Source: Paralithodes platypus (taxonomy: Eukaryota > Arthropoda > Malacostraca > Decapoda > Lithodidae). Taken from it: DNA of 64,000 nt. Under the pieces are notes generated by a model that had not been told where the DNA came from, searched no databases, and saw nothing but the letters and a program-made list of their open reading frames with translations. A program made the translations under genes and the position numbers. The stretch lies in the NCBI GenBank assembly GCA_032716605.1, contig JAVRFV010002366.1:219504-283503 (forward strand), given 5' to 3'. Shown piece after piece: positions 32,280 to 42,667 of the stretch. The first letter of the stretch is position 1, and every line of letters begins with the position of its first letter.

Positions 32280-35200
32280 ATGGATGAGAAAATATAGTCA
32301 TTGCGGCGGTTCAGGGCCGCCAAGAAGGGAGGGATTACTAAGCTTACCTCTAATCTGTCTGATTTTATTGAACATGCTGCTACACTGCCATGATGTAAGG
32401 GGTGTGAAAATCACTATAGAAAAGGCCCTAGCTGATATCGAGTCGCAAGCATAGAGTTGTATAGCTTATATTCAGATGATCAGTTAGAGGCTGAGATGGT
32501 GAAAGATATGCAGTATGTTAATTCAAGTAAAACAGTCAGTTAGCTGAGTTAGATAGTGCTCTACAGACAACCACTACTGGTAGATCTCATGATAGTGCAG
32601 CAAGTAGGAAACAGAAGGGTATTAAGCTACCCTCCCTGAAGTTGGCCAGTTTTTGATGGGGATCCAACACAGTGGGTGGGTTTCTGGGAGCTCTTTGATT
32701 GTAGTGTTCACTCCCAAACAGACTTAACTGACATTCAGAAATTTACGTATCTAAAGGGACAACTTAGTGGCGAGGCTCTACAAATTGTTAGTGGATTTAG
32801 TTTGGTTGCTGCAAGTTACGAACCAGCGGTCACTATATTGAAAAACAGTTATGGTCAAAAGGATCGCATCAAAGCAGCTCACATAGCGAAACTGTGTAAT
32901 CTCCCTGCATCCTAGCCAGGAGGTCAGTGCTCTGAAAGATTATTTCCGCGTCATTTGAGTGTGCGTTAGAGTCATTACGCTCTATGGATGTAACAGTAAG
33001 TGATATGTGTGCAGTACTGTTGCATAATAAACTTCCTAGTGCACTCTCTGAAGTGATTAAGCGTGAATTAAAAGACAACTGGCTGGATGTGGATGAATAT
33101 GTTCGTGTGTTTAAGACTGACGTGTGCAATCTAGAAAGTAGACATAATCCACTAGAACAGTTTGGGGCGACCGCCACAGCAGCATATGCAGTGTATCAGA
33201 AACCCGATACCAAGCAGAAGTATGGATGTAAGTTGTGTTTAAAGACAGGACATTTTTGGGCAAAGTGGTGCAAAATACAAGAACAGTCCTTCCAAGGCCA
33301 ATAGAGCAAGGCCGTTGAAATTGTGCGTCGGGTGCCTGTCGTCAGAACATGGCAGCCAGGGGTGTACTACCCCTAAAATTAGGCCGTGCCGATATCTGTC
33401 AACAGAAACAATTTAATTATTTGTGTCCGAACGCCACGCCTTGAACAAACTGGACAACCAGTGGCCCCTGAACCAACAGTGACCATGGCTGTGGCTTCGG
33501 GCCGTAATGCAGTGTTGTTGCCTACCATTCAGATTCCCTTGACCGACAGAAACGGTCATACCAGTAAAGTAAGAGCTTTGTTCGCCCAATGTTCGCAGCG
33601 TACCTTCATCTTGCGCTCTGCTTTAATCGCAGCCTTGATTACGTTAGGGTCAGTAAGGAACAGCTAAGGCTCCAGGGATTTACTGGCTCACTTGGTAGTA
33701 CTGAGTATGAAATAGTAGAGTTAACCTATCATCACAGAAGAAGGGTGCGTAATTTGAGAGCCGTTGTGGTGGAGGAGTTACCAGTATACAAGCCAGGGAG
33801 AGGATTAGAGATGGAGGTAAATGCTATCAAGGCTCGGGGTTACAAATTAGCAGATCCAGGTATCACTGATGGAGATATGATAGGGTTACTGATTGGGGCG
33901 GACTTTTATTACCACTTTGTACATTCAGGCTATGTCAGGGAAGGAAGTATCGTTATGTTACCCACAATTTATGGTTATGCACTGAGTGGCACTTATCAGT
34001 CAGATATAGAGAGACCCATGTAGAGTTAGTCACTGTTCTTAAGTTAGCAGTAGACCCTTTAGTGGAGATACAGGAAGATATTGGCAGTAAATCTCCAGAA
34101 TTAAAGGATCTGACAGCTCTATGGGACTTGGACCATATTGGTATAAGTCCTAATGAGACTGTAAGGGTGGGGAGAAAGTCTTAAATAGATTTTCTGAAAC
34201 GGTACAGTATTCCGAAGCCACAGGGACAGTATATAGTGGAACTGCCGTGGAGAGATAACATAGATAAATTACCTGATAACTTTAAGTTAGCCCTGGGCAG
34301 AATGAGAGGCTTGCAGCGTAAGTTTATAAAAGATCCCAACTACTGTCAACAATATACAAAGGTTCTGGAAAATCAGATAGAAAGGGGGTTTATTGAAAGG
34401 GTAGAAAACAGGAATCAAGCTGGTCATCCCATTCACTACTTAGCTCACCATGGTATTACTAAAGATAGTGTTACTACGCCTGTACAGATAGTGTTTGACT
34501 GTTCGGCTAGGATGGACGAGAAGGCGTTCAGTCTGAATGACTGTCTCCATACAGGTCCATCGCTAGTGGCTGACCTCACCCAGGTACTTCTACGCTTTAC
34601 AGTAGATGCCATCAATTTGCCTGGGTGAGTGATATTGAGAAAGCATTTCTCATGGTGGGGTTGAGTGAGAAGGATAGGGATGCTACTAGGTTTCTGTGGC
34701 CCGTTGATCCCTTGGATGTTGCAAGTCCTTACATTGTCTACCGGTTCCGTGCAGTTCTGTTCGGGGTCACCTGTTCCCAGTTCCTTCTTAATGTTGCCAT
34801 TCAAAAACACCTGTCTATGATACAGGAGAACAGTGAAGTAGTTAATAAGCTAAAAAGGGGGCTGTATATTGATAACTTGCAGGGGACTGGTGATGATGTA
34901 AGTGATTTGCAACAACAATGTTGGGATGCCCGTAGAATATTTTCCAGCGCTAACCTGTCTTTACGTGAGTGGATCACAAATAATGAGAGTTTGCGGGAAC
35001 TGTTGCACCTGAAGGGTATAGCTTCCGCCAACCAGGACGGGGTTAGGTGCTTGGCGTTGGGTGGCTAACTAATAAGGATATGTTACAGGTTAATTGCCGC
35101 GGAAGTAGCCCTGCATTGGTTACGAAACGCGAGGCTCTAAGTCTAACCGCGAGTGTTAGCATTGCTACCGGTAACCATCCGGGCGCGGAGGTTCGTACAG

Positions 35201-37556
35201 GACTTGTGGAGATTAGAGTGTGGGTGGGATGTCCCCATTCCAGATGACATGAGAGCTAACTGGCAAGGTATTTATAACGATATGATAGATAGTACAGGTA
35301 TCATGTTTCCCCGTCAGGTCACTAATTCTAAGAGGGTTACGCTGCACCTATTTAGTGACGCTAGCTCAGTAGCATATGGTGTAGCGGCCTATGCGGTTGG
35401 TGATGAGGTGAGTAGGTTAGTAATGGCCAAAGCTAAGGTGGTGCCTATTAAGTCCCTCACCATACCTAAGATGGAGTTGACTGCTGTTCTTCTCGCAGCT
35501 CGTCTCGCATGTTATATATGTGAGGCCTACGCGGACGAGCTGATTATAGAGAATGTATACCTCTGGTCGGACAGCCAGATAACCCTATGCTGGTTGTCTA
35601 GTAAAAAGATTTTGCCTATATATGTTCAAAATAGAGTTGATGAGATAAAGTCATTAGTCCCCGGCGCTCGTTTGCGAATTATGTGTCCACAGAGGACAAC
35701 CCCAGTGATCTAGTTACCAGAGGGATTTCATATGTGTCCTTAGTTGCTTCTTCGCTTTGGTGGGGAGGGCCCACATGGCTACCTCACCAAAAGCTAAGGC
35801 CTGATCAGGGCCCAATAGGGGGCTCAATAGGAGGGGACACCACTGTGGGTTGTAACAAGAGTCAAGAAGGAAACCCTGTCATTGCCGGTACCGGTTACCC
35901 CTACTGCCATATTGAATTGGGACCGGTATGGCTCATATATGAAGTCATGGCATGTAATGGCATGGGTCCTTAGGTTTATTAGGACTCTTTGAGAGAAGAC
36001 ACAAGGGAATTATCACGCAAAACCGGCATCCTTGACGGTGCCGGAATTAAAAGCAGCAGAGTCAGCCATGATTAAGGTAGCTCAGAGAGAAGCTTACTCT
36101 GAGGAACACCACTATTTGTCAAAAGAACAGGGCACACCAGGCAATATAGTGAAGCAGTTAGGCCTCTATATGGAGGGAGGCATGATACGCTGTAGAGGTA
36201 GGCTACACTTTTCAGCTTTACATGATAGCGCCAAGTACCCTATCCTTATCCCTAATAAACATCGTATAGCCACTCTCCTTAGTAATTACTGCCACAAAGT
36301 GTGTAACCATAGTGGTGTTAGTTATGTTTGTAAATTACATAAGGCAAAGATGGTGGATCCCCAAGATTAGACAGGTAGTAAAGAAGCCTTAAGGGGATGT
36401 ATCATCTGCAAGAGATTGCAAGGTACATCATACCGTGCTGTACAGGCCCCTCCATTGCCGGAGTTTAGGGTTCAGGAAGTGAGTCCTTTCCAGGTAACGG
36501 GGGTTGACTACACAGGTGCCTTGCCAGTAAAAGAGAAGGGGGGTACTGTAAGTAAATTATATGTAGTCTTATTCACCTGTGCAGTTACTAGAGCAGTCCA
36601 TGTATAGACGGTGTCTAACCTCTCCTGCGAATCATTTTTGCATGCGTTCCGTAGGTTTAGTAGCAGGAGGGGTTACCCTGAGATTATGATGAGTGATAAT
36701 GCCACCACATTTGTTAGCGGAGCCAGTACATTACGGGAGTTGATAGATGATGCAAGGTTAAAAGGTACTCTAGCGGAATTCAAGTGCGAGTGGCGGTTTA
36801 TACCGGCCAGGGCGCCATGGTTCGGTGCCATATGGGAACGGGTCAGTGGCATCCTAAAGGCTGGCTTGCAGAAGGTACTGGGTCGAGCATTGGTTACCAC
36901 AGAAGGAACTGAATACGGTATTACTGGAGCTCGAGGCCACAGTCAATGCTCGCCCGCTTGGCTACAGCTACAGTGATTATGAAGACCCTCTACCCATCAC
37001 TCCTTCACAACTGGGTCATGGGAGGCGGATCAGAATCTTTCCAAGGCGCGTAGTCACGGAGGAAGATCTCAAGGACACGACGTGGCGTAACATGATTCCG
37101 TCAACCAACGCTTCCAATATGTAACAAAGCTCTCACATGACCTGTGGAAAAGGTGGAGCACGATTATTTAATACCACTCAGGGAGCAACATCGTCACTTA
37201 ATGGTAAAAGAAGGGATAGCATCGCAGCAAGTTGGGGACGTCGTTCTAGTACATGATGACGGCCCCCGACTTTTTTGGCGTATAGGTCGGATAATGAAAC
37301 TTCTTCGTGGTCCTGACCACGAATGTAGGGTAGTTCAGGTAAAAGCAGGAGCCGGTTTGACCACCAGACCGGTGGTTAAGCTATACTCACTAGAGATAGA
37401 TTTAGAGGTAGTGGATGGCGACAGCAAGCCGAACTCTGATAATATCCTTCCTGCTACTGGAGCGGACCGAGGTGATACCCCTCAGAGGCCGTCACGTCGG
37501 GCTGCTTTGGGATCCTCCCAGTTGTGGCGATCCATGATCGGGACAGGACAATTGTA
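32280..37556 (+). pseudogene. gag-pol: BEL-C copy 1 gag-pol, full length but with many frameshifts
   Basis: All domains of BEL-C copy 2 can be followed in order: gag (GFWELFDCSVHSQTDLTDIQ at about 32680), zinc knuckle (CKLCLKTGHFWAK), protease around 33580, RT (HYLAHHGITKDSVTTPV; YIDNLQGTGDD near 34870), RNase H (HLFSDASSVAYG near 35350), integrase zinc region (36230-36420), core (VTGVDYTGALPV, MMSDNATTF) and the C-terminal region (37144-37556). Frame breaks occur every few hundred bases, nearly all one-base insertions or deletions relative to copy 2 (for example near 32390, 32530, 32650, 33270 and 33400). The MDEKI-stop at the gag start is shared with copy 2. Confidence 0.87.
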
Positions 37557-37580
37557 AATACTTTAGCTGGTGGTGGAGTC

Positions 37581-38132
37581 TGTCTTGAATCCTAGCTGGT
37601 ATATATACCGTAGTTTGAATTTCCCGGGTTCACGACAGCTGGTTCCTTTTTTGTTTATACGCATTACTTTATTTATCTTTGTGGATAAGTATTACTGTGG
37701 TTGCACCAATTATATCTTAGTTTATTTTCCCTTATTATATATATAATCACGGGGGACGATATAGAACCCTTAAATATATTTATATTGTTACGATAAGAGG
37801 GAATCTCAGTACACTTCACACAGAGACTTCGTCCCATTCACAACAAACCACCAGTTGCTGCCACATAACAACAGAACTTCACTGATCTACACCTACCGAC
37901 ATGTCCATCACCTAACCTACACTCTTTGCATCACAGCTAAGTTCCTTTAATACTAGAAGTACTTCATAGATATTACTGGGACTACCACAGATAGCCTACA
38001 TATACAATTTAACACGTAAGTCCAACGCCGACCGGTATCATATTTATAGCCTAGGCCATTTCATCTTTCCAGGTCTGAACATTTACTTTATATCCATTTC
38101 TCCTCTACCCCCTGGGAATAATATTCAGGATA
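37581..38132 (+). repeat. BEL-C LTR 2 (middle, shared)
   Basis: It starts TGTCTTGAATCC and ends TTCAGGATA, 552 bp, with an extra TATATA next to position 37737. It acts as the 3' LTR of copy 1 and the 5' LTR of copy 2. Confidence 0.88.
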
Positions 38133-38136
38133 TAAT

Positions 38137-38151
38137 TGGTGCCGTGTGACC
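38137..38151 (+). promoter_or_regulatory. BEL-C copy 2 primer-binding site
   Basis: TGGTGCCGTGTGACC, identical to the copy 1 site. Confidence 0.65.
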
Positions 38152-38253
38152 AGGATACTGGGCCATCTGTTATATATTGATAAGAATTGGGGGGGGGGGG
38201 TGTTAAGCCTGACTTGTCTGCCTTTGTGTAGAGCTGGGCGATCCAGTGGACAA

Positions 38254-38853
38254 ATGCCGAGGGGCGCACCGGGGAGGGCTGCAAGGGCAGGGGGCGTTGG
38301 CCAAGAGTTTGTGCCATCGTCCGGTTATTACCCTGTGCCTTTGAGAAAGGTGGCCCTCTTTGGCCATTCCTATGTGCGGGGTTTTCCGCTGGATCGTCCA
38401 GTGCAGTGCCCTGCTTTTTTTGTTAAACAAATATATAGACCAGGGGCAAGGGTAGACACTGTCAGGCAGACCTCGGCCTGGGATGAGCTCCTAGCCTACA
38501 AGCCGGATCTTACGTTCCTGATCCTCGGGGGAAATTATTTGTCCCTGCAAGCTGACCTTCAGGGGGTGGCCCTCGGGCTCCAGTCTCTAGCTGAAGAGAT
38601 AGAAGAGAGGACTGGGGGTCACTGTCTGGTGGTCAGTCTGGAGTCTAGGGTAAGCCCTAAGGGTATGACTCCCGAGGAGTACAATAGGGCAAAGAATGGT
38701 GTGAACCTCCGCTTGCGAAGAAATCTCCCATTTACTAAACAAAGGTACTTTGCCATGGGGATGAGTAAGACCGACTTGTGGGACGGAGTTCATTTAGATG
38801 CGCCAGGGAGCCGGAAGGTATTAGATAGGCTACAGAGCGCGTGCCTTCTTTGA
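38254..38853 (+). CDS. SGNH/GDSL-hydrolase-like ORF of BEL-C copy 2, 5' of gag
   Basis: An intact frame of 199 codons from the ATG at 38254; the frame is open upstream to 38146, next to the primer-binding site. Blocks: GGVGQEF (shared N-terminal motif), then YYPVPLRKVALFGHSYVRGF with the nucleophile Ser, PGARVDTVRQTSAW (block II Gly), TFLILGGNYL (block III Asn), a helix-rich middle and DLWDGVHLDAPGS (Asp/His). By family these are esterase-type hydrolases. It lies between the LTR and gag, where BEL elements normally have only a leader. A G12 tract (38189-38200) precedes the ATG in the open frame, so slippage there could change which upstream frame joins. Substrate and role are unknown. Confidence 0.83.
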   Translation: MPRGAPGRAARAGGVGQEFVPSSGYYPVPLRKVALFGHSYVRGFPLDRPVQCPAFFVKQIYRPGARVDTVRQTSAWDELLAYKPDLTFLILGGNYLSLQADLQGVALGLQSLAEEIEERTGGHCLVVSLESRVSPKGMTPEEYNRAKNGVNLRLRRNLPFTKQRYFAMGMSKTDLWDGVHLDAPGSRKVLDRLQSACLL

Positions 38854-39240
38854 GGAGAAGGACGGGGCCGAGGAGGAGCAGTCGACGCAATAGGCTAGAT
38901 CTCAAGACTAGGACGACGGCTGCGGCTGTTCCTCCTTCAGAGGAGTCTTGATCCTTCTTTCTTTTTCTTTGTAATTTGTTAAAATTTAATATAGCCTAGC
39001 CTAGTAAAGTAAATATTGTAAAGTAGAGTAAAATTATTATGACATAGGGTAATTTTCCTTTTCTTTGATCATTTGTAAACTCACAGGGGGCACGCGGTCT
39101 GCATGCTTCAATTTGCTTGGTTGCTGTCGTCATCAATGTAAGTAGGTTAGCCTAGGCTTAGAATAGATTAGAATAGGTTAGCCTACAGTGACGATTAGTA
39201 TTGTTGTTCCTTAAGCTTTAGTTACCGTAAACTTTTAAGA
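38854..39240 (+). other. BEL-C copy 2 spacer between SGNH ORF and gag
   Basis: No gene. Possible splice-like words are a pyrimidine-rich run ending CTCACAG near 39086, ATCAATGTAAGTA near 39136, and CCTTAAGCTTTAG near 39220. They may serve gag expression, but this is not shown. Confidence 0.45.
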
Positions 39241-39915
39241 ATGGATGAGAAAATATAGTCATTGCGGCGGTTCAGGGCCGCCAAGAAGGGAGGGATTACT
39301 AAGCTTACCTCTAATCTGTCTGAATTTATTGAACATGCTGCTACACTGCATGATGTAAGGGGTGTGAAAATCACTATAGAAAAGGCCCTAGCTGATATCG
39401 AGTCGCATAGCATAGAGTTGTATAGCTTATATTCAGATGATCAGTTAGAGGATGAGATGGTGAAAGATATGCAGTATGTTAATCAAGTAAACAGTCAGTT
39501 AGCTGAGTTAGATAGTGCTCTACAGACAACCACTACTGGTAGATCTCATGATAGTGCAGCAAGTAGGAAACAGAAGGGTATTAAGCTACCCTCCCTGAAG
39601 TTGCCAGTTTTTGATGGGGATCCAACACAGTGGGTGGGTTTCTGGGAGCTCTTTGATTGTAGTGTTCACTCCCAAACAGACTTAACTGACATTCAGAAAT
39701 TTACGTATCTAAAGGGACAACTTAGTGGCGAGGCTCTACAAATTGTTAGTGGATTTAGTTTGGTTGCTGCAAGTTACGAACCAGCGGTCACTATATTGAA
39801 AAACAGTTATGGTCAAAAGGATCGCATCAAAGCAGCTCACATAGCGAAACTGTGTAATCTCCCGCATCCTAGCCAGGAGGTCAGTGCTCTGAAAGATTTT
39901 TCCCGCGTCATTTGA
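39241..39915 (+). pseudogene. gag: BEL-C copy 2 Gag, N-terminal part
   Basis: The ATG at 39241 is followed after five codons by TAG (39256-39258). The same frame then continues open from TTG 39262 with RRFRAAKKGGITKLTSNLSEFIEH, a coiled region, KLPVFDGDPTQWVGFWELF and IQKFTYLKGQLSGEALQIV, which are the DUF1759-type BEL gag signatures. It ends at a TGA after DFSRVI (39913-39915), with the homologous frame resuming +1 downstream (FECALESLRSMD). Both lesions are also in copy 1, so they were present before the dimer formed, or they are recoding sites. Confidence 0.85.
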
Positions 39916-39940
39916 GTGTGCGTTAGAGTCATTACGCTCT

Positions 39941-42667
39941 ATGGATGTAACAGTAAGTGATATGTGTGCAGTACTGTTGCATAATAAACTTCCTAGTGCA
40001 CTCTCTGAAGTGATTAAGCGTGAATTAAAAGACAACTGGCTGGATGTGGATGAATATGTTCGTGTGTTTAAGACTGAAGTGTGCAATCTAGAAAGTAGAC
40101 ATAATCCACTAGAACAGTTTGGGGCGACCGCCACAGCAGCATATGCGGTGTATCAGAAACCCGATACCAAGCAGAAGTATGGATGTAAGTTGTGTTTAAA
40201 GACAGGACATTTTTGGGCAAAGTGTGCAAAATACAAGAACAGTCCTGCCAAGGCCAATAGAGCAAGGCAGTTGAAATTGTGCGTCGGGTGCCTGTCGTCT
40301 GAACATGGCAGCCAGGGGTGTACTAATCCTAAAATTAGGCCGTGCCGATTCTGTCAACAGAAACAATTTAATTATTTGTGTCCGACGCCACGCCTTGAAC
40401 AAACTGGACAACCAGTGGCCCCTGAACCAACAGTGACCATGGCTGTGGCTTCGGGCCGTAATGCAGTGTTGTTGCCTACCATTCAGATTCCCTTGACCGA
40501 CAGAAACGGTCATACCAGTAAAGTAAGAGCTTTGTTGGACCAATGTTCGCAGCGTACCTTCATCTTGCGCTCTGCTTTATCGCAGCTTGATTACGTTGGG
40601 GTCAGTAAGGAACAGCTAAGGCTCCAGGGATTTACTGGCTCACTTGGTAGTACTGAGTATGAAATAGTAGAGTTAACCTATCATCACAGAAGAAGGGTGC
40701 GTAATTTGAGAGCCGTTGTGGTGGAGGAGTTACCAGTATACAAGCCAGGGAGGGGATTAGAAATGGAGGTAAATGCTATCAAGGCTCGGGGTTACAAATT
40801 AGCAGATCCAGGTATCACTGATGGAGATATGATAGGGTTACTGATTGGGGCGGACTTTTATTACCACTTTGTACATTCAGGCTATGTCAGGGAAGGAAGT
40901 ATCGTTATGTTACCCACAATTTATGGTTATGCACTGAGTGGCACTTATCAGTCAGATATAGAAGAGACCCATGTAGAGTTAGTCATTGTTTTTAAGTTAG
41001 CAGTAGACCCTTTAGTGGAGATACAGGAAGATATTGGCAGTAAATCTCCAGAATTAAAGGATCTGACAGCTCTATGGGACTTGGACCATATTGGTATAAG
41101 TCCTAATGAGACTGGTAAGGGTGGGGAGAGAGTCTTAAATAGATTTTCTGAAACGGTACAGTATTCCGAAGCACAGGGACAGTATATAGTGGAACTGCCA
41201 TGGAGAGATAACATAGATAAATTACCTGATAACTTTAAGTTAGCCCTGGGCAGAATGAGAGGCTTGCAGCGTAAGTTTATAAAAGATCCCAACTACTGTC
41301 AACAGTCTACAAAGGTTCTGGAAAATCAGATAGAAAGGGGGTTTATTGAAAGGGTAGAAAACAGGAATCAAGCTGGTCATCCCATTCACTACTTAGCTCA
41401 CCATGGTATTACCAAGGATAGTGTTACTACGCCTGTACGGATAGTGTTTGACTGTTCGGCTAGGATGGACGAGAAGGCGTTCAGTCTGAATGACTGTCTC
41501 CATACAGGTCCATCGCTAGTGGCTGACCTCACCCAGGTGCTTCTGCGCTTTAGATGCCATCAATTTGCCTGGGTGAGTGATATTGAGAAAGCATTTCTCA
41601 TGGTGGGGTTGAGTGAGAAAGATAGGGATGCTACTAGATTTCTGTGGCCCGTTGATCCCTTGGATGTTGCAGGTCCTTACATTGTCTACCGGTTTCATGC
41701 AGTTCTGTTCGGGGCCACCTGTTCCCAGTTCCTCCTTAATGCTACCATTCAAAAACACCTGTCTATGATACAGGAGAACAGTGAAGTAGTTAATAAGCTA
41801 AAAAGGGGGCTGTATATTGATAACTTGCAGGGGACTGGTGATGATGTAAGTGATTTGCAACAACAATGTTGGGATGCCCGTAGAATATTTTCCAGCGCTA
41901 ACCTGTTTTTACGTGAGTGGATCACAAATAATGAGAGTTTGCGGGAACTGTTGCACCTGAAGGGTATAGCTTCCGCCAAACAAGACGGGGTTAGGGTGCT
42001 TGGCGTTGGGTGGCTAACTAATAAGGATATGTTACAGGTTAATTGCCGCGGAAGTAGCCCTGCATTGGTTACGAAACGCGAGGCTCTAAGTCTAACCGCG
42101 AGTGTGTTCGATCCTCTAGGAGCATTGCTACCGGTAACCATCCGGGCGCGGAGGTTCGTACAGGACTTGTGGAGATTAGAGTGTGGGTGGGATGTCCCCA
42201 TTCCAGATGACATGAGAGCTAACTGGCAAGGTATTTATAACGATATGATAGATAGTACAGGTATCATGTTTCCCCGTCAGGTCACTAATTCTAAGAGGGT
42301 TACGCTGCACCTATTTAGTGACGCTAGCTCAGTAGCATATGGTGTAGCGGCCTATGCGGTTGGTGATGAGGTGAGTAGGTTAGTAATGGCCAAAGCTAAG
42401 GTGGTGCCTATTAAGTCCCTCACCATACCTAAGATGGAGTTGACTGCTGTTCTTCTCGCAGCTCGTCTCGCATGTTATATATGTGAGGCCTACGCGGACG
42501 AGCTGATTATAGAGAATGTATACCTCTGGTCGGACAGCCAGATAACCCTATGCTGGTTGTCTAGTAAAAAGATTTTGCCTATATATGTTCAAAATAGAGT
42601 TGATGAGATAGTCATTAGTCCCCGGCGCTCATTTTCGAAATGTGTCCACAGAGGACAACCCCAGTGA
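39941..42667 (+). CDS. gag-pol: BEL-C copy 2 Gag C-terminus, protease, RT and RNase H
   Basis: An open frame of 908 codons from an ATG at 39941. Order: gag C-terminal part (LLHNKLPSALSEVIKREL), zinc knuckles (CKLCLKTGHFWAKCAKY, CVGCLSSEHGSQGC, CRFCQQKQFNYLC), protease (VRALLDQCSQRTFILRSAL with the catalytic Asp), linker WDLDHIGISPNE, RT (HYLAHHGITKD, FDCSARMD, WVSDIEKAFLMVGL, YIDNLQGTGDD), LFDPLGALLPV in the thumb, and RNase H (HLFSDASSVAYG, KMELTAVLLAARL, LWSDSQITLCWL). A two-base deletion near 42610, relative to copy 1, shifts the frame before the last RNase H segment. This is the best-preserved BEL pol in the window. Confidence 0.88.
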   Translation: MDVTVSDMCAVLLHNKLPSALSEVIKRELKDNWLDVDEYVRVFKTEVCNLESRHNPLEQFGATATAAYAVYQKPDTKQKYGCKLCLKTGHFWAKCAKYKNSPAKANRARQLKLCVGCLSSEHGSQGCTNPKIRPCRFCQQKQFNYLCPTPRLEQTGQPVAPEPTVTMAVASGRNAVLLPTIQIPLTDRNGHTSKVRALLDQCSQRTFILRSALSQLDYVGVSKEQLRLQGFTGSLGSTEYEIVELTYHHRRRVRNLRAVVVEELPVYKPGRGLEMEVNAIKARGYKLADPGITDGDMIGLLIGADFYYHFVHSGYVREGSIVMLPTIYGYALSGTYQSDIEETHVELVIVFKLAVDPLVEIQEDIGSKSPELKDLTALWDLDHIGISPNETGKGGERVLNRFSETVQYSEAQGQYIVELPWRDNIDKLPDNFKLALGRMRGLQRKFIKDPNYCQQSTKVLENQIERGFIERVENRNQAGHPIHYLAHHGITKDSVTTPVRIVFDCSARMDEKAFSLNDCLHTGPSLVADLTQVLLRFRCHQFAWVSDIEKAFLMVGLSEKDRDATRFLWPVDPLDVAGPYIVYRFHAVLFGATCSQFLLNATIQKHLSMIQENSEVVNKLKRGLYIDNLQGTGDDVSDLQQQCWDARRIFSSANLFLREWITNNESLRELLHLKGIASAKQDGVRVLGVGWLTNKDMLQVNCRGSSPALVTKREALSLTASVFDPLGALLPVTIRARRFVQDLWRLECGWDVPIPDDMRANWQGIYNDMIDSTGIMFPRQVTNSKRVTLHLFSDASSVAYGVAAYAVGDEVSRLVMAKAKVVPIKSLTIPKMELTAVLLAARLACYICEAYADELIIENVYLWSDSQITLCWLSSKKILPIYVQNRVDEIVISPRRSFSKCVHRGQPQ

